From Ruminococcus sp. (GTDB taxonomy: Bacteria; Bacillota_A; Clostridia; Oscillospirales; Ruminococcaceae), in NCBI RefSeq assembly GCF_024684275.1, contig NZ_JAIKXF010000122.1, positions 1 through 10,324 on the forward strand: 10,324 nt of DNA, given 5' to 3'. Below the pieces are notes generated by a model. That model was not told the origin of the DNA. It made no database searches and was given only the letters and a program-made list of their open reading frames with translations. The position numbers and the translations under genes are program-made. Below, piece by piece: positions 1 to 6,581 of the stretch (its first letter is position 1; each line of letters begins with the position of its first letter).

Positions 1-90
1 GCGGAGAAGTCCGCTGAATTTTGCAGAAGTATCGACCATCATCTGCTGGTCGCCGTCCATGTGGGTAATAAATTCTTTTTTCAGTTTCAT
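1..90 (-). CDS. PqqD-family peptide-binding protein, N-terminal 30 residues (runs off window)
   Basis: The first 30 codons of a gene that continues beyond coordinate 1. The visible protein starts MKLKKEFITHMDGDQQMMV and goes on to a FSGLLR motif. Basic start, short beta strands around a DGDQ turn, then F-(S/N)-G-L-(V/L)-R is the pattern I know from clostridial PqqD-family proteins. PqqD domains are small winged-helix-like folds that bind the leader of a ribosomally made peptide and present it to a maturase such as a radical SAM enzyme, lasso enzyme or kinase. The start is well supported: GGAGG lies 7 nt upstream, inside the end of the preceding gene. Its ATG overlaps that gene's TGA as ATGA, so the two are probably translationally coupled. 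The conserved C-terminal half (usually N-K-T-A and a helix) is outside the window, so the family call rests on the N-terminus and the neighbour. Confidence 0.7.
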   Translation of the reverse strand, partial: MKLKKEFITHMDGDQQMMVDTSAKFSGLLR

Positions 91-830
91 TTTGATTCCT
101 CCGTATTCATTCCCTGATAGGCGATGATCGCCGCATCGGGATCCATATTACAATCTAAATGGTATATTTTCAGATGCTCACACATTTTATCCAAAAGCGT
201 GAACACCGTCTGCATTTTTGCTCCGTTCATCGGTCTGTGTGTCTGCTGTAAGAGCATAGGGTATGCTTCTGATTTCGTCACTTGCCTGATCTGGTTTTCT
301 TCACCCCGATACAGCATACAGATTGCTTTCAGGGGAGCAGATGTATTGGTACTGATACGGTGCTTTCCGTCATAGGGCGTACCGTAGACAGTCACACCGC
401 TGTCCGCTATTTTCAAAAGCGGCTTATCATCATTTATCATGACAGCACGTTCACCGAAATGCTCACGCCAAAGGCGAGTATGAGTAGATTTTCCTGTGCC
501 AGATTTCGCCGTGAACAGGTAAGCAACGCCGTCTTCAGCAATGACAGAGCCATGAAACAGCAGAATGCCCTTATCAATGAGCCGTTCACATAAATGACGA
601 TAGACCGATAGTGTTTCAAGGTAGGAATCCGGGAAATCCCTGATCGGATGTCCTTCCTTCACATCGGTCTGTGCCGAACGCTGCCGTTCATAATCAATAT
701 CTGATTTCGTTGTTTTTATAGTAAATTCTATCGGTTCGTCACACTGATACTCTTTACAAAGCTCATGTACTTCTTCATATAATGAATCTATTGCAAAGGC
801 TGTATCTGCTATTTTATACGATTTTATCAT
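87..830 (-). CDS. HPr kinase/phosphorylase-like P-loop protein (RiPP-type HprK homologue)
   Basis: A 247-residue cytoplasmic protein. Residues 92-95 are FHGS and residues 108-116 are a Walker A loop, AKSGTGKST. Residues 133-137 are NDDKP, a Walker B-like acidic pair. The order HG, G-x-G-K-S/T, then DD about 20 residues later is that of the HprK catalytic fold, which also resembles PEP carboxykinase. Residues 1-80 lack the classical HprK N-terminal domain, and the protein is shorter than true HPr kinase (about 310 residues). It therefore belongs to the short HprK-like group found in peptide-modification clusters, where some members phosphorylate lasso peptides. A sugar-control role is unlikely here. 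The SD AGGAG abuts the stop of the upstream lipoprotein gene (9-nt gap), and the gene ends in ATGA with the PqqD-like gene. The substrate is not known from sequence; the 40-residue peptide at 3047-3169 is a candidate. Confidence 0.78.
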   Translation of the reverse strand: MIKSYKIADTAFAIDSLYEEVHELCKEYQCDEPIEFTIKTTKSDIDYERQRSAQTDVKEGHPIRDFPDSYLETLSVYRHLCERLIDKGILLFHGSVIAEDGVAYLFTAKSGTGKSTHTRLWREHFGERAVMINDDKPLLKIADSGVTVYGTPYDGKHRISTNTSAPLKAICMLYRGEENQIRQVTKSEAYPMLLQQTHRPMNGAKMQTVFTLLDKMCEHLKIYHLDCNMDPDAAIIAYQGMNTEESK

Positions 831-839
831 GGATTCTCC

Positions 840-1355
840 TTACCCTGCCGGAATAAACGGCAGTTCGATCGGAGCTTCTGTTACAATATGAAATTCTTCA
901 GTGGTATTATCTGTAGCTTCCTGTTCTTCAGATGCTCCCTCCGGCTCATAAATTAAATCACCTTCACTATTAGTTCTATCTCTTTCAGGAATATCTTCCT
1001 GCTCAGAGGAGGAGCCATTATTCTGTGAATGTTTTTCTTCACTTGCATTTTCTTTTTTTGAAGCATCTTCTTCCGATTCTGTATCGTGTTTTGTTTGATC
1101 ATCAGTTTTTGAGGAAGGTGTTTCTGTTTGTTTCACAGCAGTTGTGGTAGTTGTATCTACATCACGCTTTTTTTCATGTGTGCTAACTGAAGTCAATAAT
1201 GTTGTCTCAGTAGTTGCAGAAGTATGGCTGGTAGTCTCAGTACTATACGAAACAGTAGTTTCATGCTCAGTTGCATTTTTGTCATTAGAAGATCCGTTGT
1301 TGCATCCTGTCAGCATTATCGCACATACAGAAAACATCAATAATATTTTTTTCAT
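840..1355 (-). CDS. Lipoprotein with Thr/Ser/Glu-rich low-complexity stalk
   Basis: A 171-residue predicted lipoprotein. Residues 1-14 are a basic, hydrophobic signal. L15-T16-G17-C18 is a lipobox, so cleavage and lipidation at C18 are expected. Residues 19-150 are almost entirely T, S, E, D, K, N and Q with no predicted fold, which suggests an extended stalk crossing the cell wall. The last 20 residues change character and contain TEAPIELPFIPAG, a proline-rich hydrophobic tail. I recognise no catalytic domain. The SD AGAAAGG is about 9 nt upstream of the ATG. The gene follows a hairpin that ends the secreted-protein gene at 1495-2973, and is 9 nt from the HprK-like gene, so it looks co-transcribed with the HprK/PqqD pair. 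A role as anchor or immunity/reception factor is possible, but nothing in the sequence proves it. Confidence 0.8.
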   Translation of the reverse strand: MKKILLMFSVCAIMLTGCNNGSSNDKNATEHETTVSYSTETTSHTSATTETTLLTSVSTHEKKRDVDTTTTTAVKQTETPSSKTDDQTKHDTESEEDASKKENASEEKHSQNNGSSSEQEDIPERDRTNSEGDLIYEPEGASEEQEATDNTTEEFHIVTEAPIELPFIPAG

Positions 1356-1392
1356 CTATATCAACCTTTCTGATTTTCATAGATTCGATAAG

Positions 1393-1412
1393 AAACACAC
1401 TATTATGTGTTT
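1393..1412. repeat. Short inverted repeat in the lipoprotein leader
   Basis: AAACACA and TGTGTTT form a perfect 7-bp inverted repeat around a 6-nt loop, 38 nt upstream of the lipoprotein ATG. The stem is AT-rich and weak. On the plus strand the right arm runs into six to seven T, but no plus-strand gene ends here. It may be an operator or a minor mRNA hairpin. I found no good promoter in the 139-nt gap: the only -10-like hexamer (CATAAT) lies inside this repeat and has no usable -35. Confidence 0.3.
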
Positions 1413-1437
1413 TTTATCCAACCTTTGAAATAGCAGT

Positions 1438-1478
1438 TATACCGGACGGGCGGAAAAATACTCCGCACGTCCAGTATA
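1438..1478 (-). terminator. GC-rich hairpin after the 492-residue secreted protein gene
   Basis: On the minus-strand RNA, UAUACUGGACGUGCGG pairs with CCGCCCGUCCGGUAUA around a U-rich loop. The stem has about 16 positions with one G-U pair and one U-C mismatch. The G-U pair fits transcription in the minus direction. It begins 17 nt past the stop codon at 1495. No run of U follows the 3' arm, so it is either a poor terminator or a 3'-end stabiliser that lets part of the transcription continue into the lipoprotein gene. Confidence 0.6.
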
Positions 1479-1494
1479 GATGCCTTATTTTCAA

Positions 1495-2973
1495 TTAAAC
1501 ATTTTCAGCAGCCTGCCAGTACTTAAAGAGTGCTTTTACAAGATTCTTGCTCTTGCTTTTTACCTTTTCTGCTGATGCTGTTTTATCAGCCTTTACAACA
1601 GCATTGCAGTAATCCAGCGCACTATATTTAAGTGTATATGTTCCATCAACTGTCAAAGCATATTCAGTGTCAAGGTCTTTGGCAGAAATGCCAGTAATAT
1701 CTACATAATATGCATTATTACCAGCATCGAACTTTGGTGTCAATGTGGTATTGCCTATCTTAAATGTGTGATTCTTAATATCACCACTACCCAGCTTGAA
1801 GTAGTGACGCATTGTGATCTCAGAGAGGAATGATAATGTAGTACCGTAATATGACATATCTTTCATATTGCCACTTTCTGAATAAGTGTACTGAGCAAGA
1901 TCAGATGCTTCAACTTCTTCATAAGTATCCATTAAAAGAGGAGAAAGAACATAATTTGCGAGGGTCTCGTCATTGCCATCGTAATTATAGCTGAAGTAAA
2001 CCTGTGCTCTTGAACCGTAGTTCAGAAGTTCCGCTGTCAGAATCTTTGTCTCATACGCTGCATCAGATGCAATTACTTTCTGAGCATAATCCTGAAGATT
2101 TGTTGTAAATGTATCCACTGCATTGCCGTTTCCATCTATCAGTGAGCAAGTCAGGTTTGTAGTCATATCCTTTGCCGGAATTTTAGTTGTAACATAATAC
2201 TGATTTGCATCAGACCCTTTAACAGCTTTGTTGATGGGGAAAGTATCCTTTCTTCCGTCAGGAGTGCTAACCTCGATCTTTGCATTTGTATCTGCGACAA
2301 ATGAATCACTGATATTGAAATAGGTGTTCATTTTAATGCTGCCGTCAAGAACGACCTGACTGCCGGTAAAAAGACCATTCTTTACATCAAGATACGCAAA
2401 CTGCGTGCCTGTTCCAGCAGAAATAGCTTCCATAACAGGTACATATACCTGAACCTTGATACGATCTGTGTCAATACCGATCACATTGCCTGCGTTATCA
2501 TATACAGCATTTACAGGAATTGATACAGTCTTGGGATACCACGCTGTTTTTGTTTTAGAGTTATAGAGCTTCTTATCGAACTTTGCTGATGTCATATCAT
2601 TATAAATGTCAGTAAAGCCTGTGTATTCTTCAAGAACTGTTGCAGGAATTATCTCACCATCAGCATCTACAGACCTGAAAAATCCCATATAGCCTGTCTG
2701 TCCAGAGTAAGTCAAAGACTGAAAAGAAAGCTGAAGGGTTGCTTTACCCTCGCTGTCTACAACAACTTTACCCATCTGAATAAGAGCTGCATTTCCCATT
2801 GATTTGTCGTCAGGATTGTCAAACTTCTGAAGCGTTACAGGAACATAGCATTCCTTTACACTTGCTGCCTCAGCAACAAGGCCTACATTAGCGTGATTCT
2901 GCGGAATGAAACCGGGGAGTGCAGTAACTGTAAGTCCGGCGGCAAGTGCCATTGCCATAATCTTAAGTTTCAT
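1495..2973 (-). CDS. Secreted NEAT-like protein with Ruminococcus-type C-terminal module
   Basis: A 492-residue exported protein. I chose the ATG at 2973 because AAAAGGAG lies 10 nt upstream; the longer reading, 15 codons more, has no SD and starts inside a hairpin. The signal peptide spans residues 1-36, with a hydrophobic core and cleavage near VAEA/A. Residues 42-195 look like a NEAT-type beta sandwich: Y-V-P-V-T-L, then K-S-M-G-N-A-A, an alternating V-D-x-x-G-K-A-T-L strand, and a G-Y-M-G-F-F strand. NEAT domains of surface proteins often bind haem, but I cannot identify an axial tyrosine with confidence. Residues 210-300 are another beta region. Residues 310-492 are a module also present at the end of the 1062-residue protein (NYGSRAQVYF, YYGTTLSF, NHTFKIG, VDGTYTLKYS, LVKALFKY). 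No sortase motif or transmembrane tail is present, so the protein is probably released or held non-covalently. Confidence 0.75.
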   Translation of the reverse strand: MKLKIMAMALAAGLTVTALPGFIPQNHANVGLVAEAASVKECYVPVTLQKFDNPDDKSMGNAALIQMGKVVVDSEGKATLQLSFQSLTYSGQTGYMGFFRSVDADGEIIPATVLEEYTGFTDIYNDMTSAKFDKKLYNSKTKTAWYPKTVSIPVNAVYDNAGNVIGIDTDRIKVQVYVPVMEAISAGTGTQFAYLDVKNGLFTGSQVVLDGSIKMNTYFNISDSFVADTNAKIEVSTPDGRKDTFPINKAVKGSDANQYYVTTKIPAKDMTTNLTCSLIDGNGNAVDTFTTNLQDYAQKVIASDAAYETKILTAELLNYGSRAQVYFSYNYDGNDETLANYVLSPLLMDTYEEVEASDLAQYTYSESGNMKDMSYYGTTLSFLSEITMRHYFKLGSGDIKNHTFKIGNTTLTPKFDAGNNAYYVDITGISAKDLDTEYALTVDGTYTLKYSALDYCNAVVKADKTASAEKVKSKSKNLVKALFKYWQAAENV

Positions 2974-3001
2974 TTTTACATTTCTCCTTTTCATGACGAT
3001 A

Positions 3002-3029
3002 GGGCAGACAAAAGACATTCTGCCTGCCC
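3002..3029 (-). other. Intercistronic hairpin between peptide gene and secreted-protein gene
   Basis: On the minus-strand RNA, GGGCAGGCA pairs with UGUCUGCCC (nine pairs, one G-U) around a 10-nt loop. It sits 17 nt past the stop of the 40-residue peptide gene and 28 nt before the ATG at 2973. No U-tract follows, so full termination is unlikely. A hairpin in this place commonly protects the upstream segment from 3' decay and lowers expression of the downstream gene. Confidence 0.55.
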
Positions 3030-3046
3030 CATCTGATTATTCATAA

Positions 3047-3169
3047 TTAGCCTTTGATGATATCACCGATATTACCATTAGTATCGTCGCCGATACCGCT
3101 GGTTGTGATAACATCCTCGCTCTCGAAACGGATTACCTCAGTTTCAGGTGTGATGTAAACATCCTTCAT
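3047..3169 (-). CDS. 40-residue peptide with VITTSG motif, candidate precursor peptide
   Basis: A complete small gene in the gap between the two large secreted-protein genes. It starts MKDVYITPETEVIRFESED, continues VITTSGIGDD and ends GDIIKG. The ATG has AAGGAGG 8 nt upstream, the best ribosome site of the window, and lies 17 nt after the previous stop. There is no signal peptide, no cysteine and no membrane segment. The layout is Y-x-x-P near the start, an acidic E-V-I-x-F-E-x-E-D block, then T-T-S-G and a Gly/Asn/Asp-rich tail. From memory, similar short proteins (Y-x-x-P, E-V-I, E-D-V-I-T-T-S) are common in gut Firmicutes as unannotated ORFs; I could not search to confirm it. The Y-x-x-P start resembles leaders bound by PqqD-type proteins, and a PqqD/HprK pair lies in the same gene string. 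Function is inferred, not shown. Confidence 0.82.
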   Translation of the reverse strand: MKDVYITPETEVIRFESEDVITTSGIGDDTNGNIGDIIKG

Positions 3170-3186
3170 TCAAAACGCCTCCTTCA

Positions 3187-6100
3187 TTAAGCTGTAGTCT
3201 TAGTAAGCTCTGCGTACTGATACAGCGCCTTTACAAGTGCCTGCAATTCATTGAGCGCTCCACTCTTGACCTCAGTCGCATTCAAAGCAGCGGCAATGTA
3301 ATTGTAAACCCCGTACTGGAAATCTGTACCGTCCACAGTAATCTTAAACGGATTACCAAGCTGATTTGCATAAATGTTCTCGATTGCGATATAGTAGCCA
3401 CCGTCAACAGCAACGGCATCTACAGCCTTATCGTTCACTGCGAAGCTGTGATTCTCAATTGCATCATCTACAGTGAAGTAAAGTCTGATATCGGTAGTAT
3501 AATCAAATACAACTGCAGCACCATAATACTTGATGTTATCGCCAAGCTGAGGTACAGTAAATGTTGTTGCATTATCAGCAGTTTCCGGCAGAGTATTGTC
3601 AACATTTGCATATGCACGTTCTGTGTCAACATAAGCATTAGCTTCTGCATCCTTCTTTACAAAGTATTCCTGTGCATAACCGCCGTAAACAAGCAGGGAC
3701 TTTGCGATTGCAGCGTCCTTATCGGAAACTTCAACGCCTTCGGTCGGATTCTCTGCATACCAGATCAGCTTTTCAAGATACTCCTGAACTGAGTATGTAA
3801 ACTCATAAGAACCGATCTTCACTTTCAGTGTCTGTCCGATCTCCTTCGGAGCAACATTGAACTCGATCTTTCCGTCTTCACCGACTTCGACAGTCTCTGT
3901 TGAGCCGTCAGCCTTTGTGATATTAGCTGTAAGATCTCCGTCCTGTGCTGCTTCAAGGTTGTTCTTATTCATGCTGAGGTAGAAATCGAATGTTACGTCC
4001 TTATCAAGCTGTGCATTGTAACCTGCAACAGTGATGCCGTCAAGAGCCTTGATTGCATTTTCAAGGTTTGTTCCGAGTTCCTCCAGCTTATCAGCAGAGA
4101 TCTCAGCTTTATTCAGCGGATCGTATGTACCGTCGAAAGCATCAAGCACTGCATCATATGCTTTCTGGACTTTTGCAATTGAATCTGTAGAAAAGCTCTT
4201 TTTGCTTGCAATTTTCAGCTTTGCAAGCTCAACCTGTCTTGTGAGGGCACTTATATCATATGAAAATAGAGCTTTCACATCATTTTCATTCATATTCTCT
4301 TTAAGAACAGGATTGAAAAAAATCAATTCTGCTTGTAATTCATCGACACCACAATTTTCAAATTCTGTGCCAGAAATTGCAGCCATCATAGGTGAAGCAA
4401 TTGCAACTATATAAGAATTTGATTCATTAGAATATGATTCATCACGAAGTGAAATAACAGCTCTTTCAACACATCCCCATTCAGAGATTGCATCATAATC
4501 GCAGTTATTAGCAAGGCTTCCGTCATCATTAGTCAGGAATTTCAAATATTTTGTTGAATCTTTATAAACATTATTTTTTTCTGAGATATTATCACAGAAT
4601 ATATCGCCCAAATACAGCCCAACCACATCATCTTTAGCCATATCATGAAAATTCATATATAATGTTTTATTGCCATGTTCATCAACAACAATATATGCAT
4701 CGTGGTCAACCGTTCCATTCGCCATAGACATGTTAGCTGTAGTAAGATATTTTCTAAGATGAACATTTATACTGTAAACGCCTGTTTCCAAATCATTTAC
4801 ATTAGCAGTCTTGTTGTTTTTCATTAGTGCAAACGTATAGCCATTTTTGAACTCTTTAGTGATCGACCATGTTTTATTTTCCAAATCAAATTCATTCGAC
4901 CTTAAATCATGTGCAATAGCACCTGTACCATTTTCAGAATAGTATTCTGTAAAATAATCGTTCATATTAAAATCATCTGGTAACTTAATATTTAAAGTGG
5001 TTGCACCTTTTATTTCAACAGGATTATTATCTTCATCTTCAAAGTAAACGGTATATACTTCTACTGATTCTTTTTTATACGCAAGCGAGTCAGCGAAAGA
5101 AGAATAGTAATTATTATCTTCTCCAGCTACAACCCTTAAATGCACTGATTTATCAGTATAAAAACGAGTTGAATCTGTGTCAATCCAAATTTTATCTTCA
5201 CCATTTACTGTATACTTTAAATTGATGGGGGTTGGTTTTGTAGCGCTTAATACAGGAACAAATGTGCCATCGGTTCCATCGTCTTTACTTTCGTAATCAA
5301 CATATACATATTTTCCGAAAATAAGTTCTTCATCATTTTTATAGTTAATTTCATAATAAACACCATTTTCATCTTCGCCATAATTGAGCGCAGAGAAAGT
5401 TGTATTAACTGGAGTATAAAGCCAATCTACATATGAGCCGCTAAGGTTTTTGAGGTTAGGAGTTGTCATTACATCAGGCTTGGTAATTTCTTCGTTAATA
5501 TAGTATCTTATGTTGTATCCATCGTCGTTTAATGTTCCAAGAGCACAACGTGTCAAATTTCTTATGTTACTATATCCTGTAAAATTAACAATTCTAAGGT
5601 AATTTGCATTCCACTCTTGAACATCTGTTGCTACAAGACCATCTGCATCTACAATTTTCCCCGAAGAAGCATTAGCAACTAATTCGTCTTTTGAAATGTA
5701 ATCGGCTACATCCAGCATAAGATTAATATAGCCAAAATTGGTTTTTTTACCCATCGCACCACTTCTGGTCTGTTGATTATTCCATCTTAAAATACTTACA
5801 GTGTTATTATAATCCTCAATTTCAAAAGTTACATATGCAACATCTAATGTGCTATCATTTTTATCGTTGTCAACATATATGTCAGCATACTTAGTTGCTG
5901 GGTCATTTGTGGAACTCCACATATACGCATCATCAATACCATCAACCCAGTTTGTACACTTGTTAACGTTAGGTAAATCTGAGACTTTTTCTTTTAGTAT
6001 ATTAGGATAAGACTTTAAATCCATTTGCGAGTCAGATAGATATGACTGCTTAACAGGAACAAAAACATCGTAAAGGCTCCAGTTTTCAACCCCAAGGGTC

Positions 6101-6375
6101 AAATACGTTTTATCCTCAGTTATGTTCAATATAGCTCTTGGCGATAAATGTGTATAACATCCATCGTTTCCATTGCTTTGATCGATATTATTAAAAGTAC
6201 TAAGCGATGTATATTTTATCGGAATGATATACTCTCCATCATCTAAACATAACGAATTATCTGCGGCATAGGCAGAAGAAAAGGACATAAATGTTGTTGT
6301 AAGCCCATTAACCGCAGTTAAAGAAGTAATCGTGGTTGCTACGGATAAAACCAATGCAATAAAGCGCTTATGCAT
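3187..6375 (-). CDS. Large secreted multidomain protein with NEAT-like and FIVAR-like regions
   Basis: A 1062-residue exported protein. The start is supported by AAGGAG 6 nt before the ATG. The signal peptide covers residues 1-37, with cleavage at AYA/A. Residues 45-230 begin DGEYIIPIKY and look like a first NEAT-like beta domain. Residues 250-520 hold further beta-rich stretches, including an Ig-like segment near 438-520. Residues 530-690 form a second NEAT-like domain (GVYSINVHLRKY, NMSMANG, KTLYMNFHDM). Residues 705-780 are helical and FIVAR-like (KVQKAYDAVLDAF, LENAIKALDG). Residues 785-1062 are the C-terminal module shared with the 492-residue protein (LVYGGYAQEYF, YYGAAVVF, NHSFAVND, VDGTDFQYG, LVKALYQY). 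There is no LPxTG, dockerin or transmembrane tail. A surface or released binding protein is likely; the ligand is unknown. The first two thirds are clearly richer in AT than the last third. Confidence 0.78.
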   Translation of the reverse strand: MHKRFIALVLSVATTITSLTAVNGLTTTFMSFSSAYAADNSLCLDDGEYIIPIKYTSLSTFNNIDQSNGNDGCYTHLSPRAILNITEDKTYLTLGVENWSLYDVFVPVKQSYLSDSQMDLKSYPNILKEKVSDLPNVNKCTNWVDGIDDAYMWSSTNDPATKYADIYVDNDKNDSTLDVAYVTFEIEDYNNTVSILRWNNQQTRSGAMGKKTNFGYINLMLDVADYISKDELVANASSGKIVDADGLVATDVQEWNANYLRIVNFTGYSNIRNLTRCALGTLNDDGYNIRYYINEEITKPDVMTTPNLKNLSGSYVDWLYTPVNTTFSALNYGEDENGVYYEINYKNDEELIFGKYVYVDYESKDDGTDGTFVPVLSATKPTPINLKYTVNGEDKIWIDTDSTRFYTDKSVHLRVVAGEDNNYYSSFADSLAYKKESVEVYTVYFEDEDNNPVEIKGATTLNIKLPDDFNMNDYFTEYYSENGTGAIAHDLRSNEFDLENKTWSITKEFKNGYTFALMKNNKTANVNDLETGVYSINVHLRKYLTTANMSMANGTVDHDAYIVVDEHGNKTLYMNFHDMAKDDVVGLYLGDIFCDNISEKNNVYKDSTKYLKFLTNDDGSLANNCDYDAISEWGCVERAVISLRDESYSNESNSYIVAIASPMMAAISGTEFENCGVDELQAELIFFNPVLKENMNENDVKALFSYDISALTRQVELAKLKIASKKSFSTDSIAKVQKAYDAVLDAFDGTYDPLNKAEISADKLEELGTNLENAIKALDGITVAGYNAQLDKDVTFDFYLSMNKNNLEAAQDGDLTANITKADGSTETVEVGEDGKIEFNVAPKEIGQTLKVKIGSYEFTYSVQEYLEKLIWYAENPTEGVEVSDKDAAIAKSLLVYGGYAQEYFVKKDAEANAYVDTERAYANVDNTLPETADNATTFTVPQLGDNIKYYGAAVVFDYTTDIRLYFTVDDAIENHSFAVNDKAVDAVAVDGGYYIAIENIYANQLGNPFKITVDGTDFQYGVYNYIAAALNATEVKSGALNELQALVKALYQYAELTKTTA

Positions 6376-6402
6376 AAATATCTCCTTAATTATCTTGTAT
6401 TC

Positions 6403-6479
6403 AAAAAAGCATAAACTCAGCAGATCAAATAAATAACAAAAAACGTAGCTTTGCTAATCATTGATCTGCTGAGCTATGC
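6403..6479 (-). terminator. Strong intrinsic terminator/attenuator between small and large secreted-protein genes
   Basis: A perfect 13-bp inverted repeat, CTCAGCAGATCAA and TTGATCTGCTGAG, is extended by five more pairs (GCATA/TATGC) across a small internal loop. In the minus direction the 3' arm ends in UUUAUGC followed directly by UUUUUU, a classical terminator layout for the gene at 6582-7082. The 32-nt loop holds a second small hairpin, TAGC-AAA-GCTA, followed by CG and six T, so there are two U6 tracts in one nested structure. Only 27 nt separate the outer U-tract from the next ATG. This leaves no room for a promoter between them, so the large gene must be read through this element. Confidence 0.75.
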
Positions 6480-6508
6480 AATCTTAAGTGTGCCTTTGAT
6501 AAAACCAT

Positions 6509-6536
6509 ATTATGAACTTCAAAATCAACTATACAA
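6509..6536 (-). promoter_or_regulatory. Possible weak promoter upstream of the large secreted-protein gene
   Basis: In the minus direction TTGTAT, a 16-nt spacer and CATAAT could form a SigA-type promoter in the 206-nt gap before the gene at 3187-6375. The -10 matches TATAAT at five of six positions but the -35 is poor. Transcripts from it would still have to cross the terminator-like structure at 6403-6479. Expression from the strong upstream promoter with partial read-through is equally possible. Confidence 0.25.
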
Positions 6537-6581
6537 ATTGATTAGAAGTTTCATAGGTTCAATCTAAATGCTGTCTTAATG

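Noticed and set aside
2974..3018. Longer start of the 492-residue secreted protein (15 extra codons)
   Set aside because: The extension has no SD, begins within the intercistronic hairpin, and would put a non-signal-like stretch before a typical signal peptide. The ATG at 2973 has its own SD.
3047..3169. The 40-residue peptide as a classical lasso precursor
   Set aside because: T23-S24-G25 fits the usual leader/core joint, but a core starting at G25 has Asp only at positions 4, 5 and 12. No acidic residue is at 7-9, as a lasso ring needs, and Tyr5 is three residues too far from the joint.
6409..6479. Inverted repeat as the ends of an insertion element or MITE
   Set aside because: Only 71 bp in total, no flanking target duplication seen, and a U6 run directly after the 3' arm. 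A terminator explains it better.
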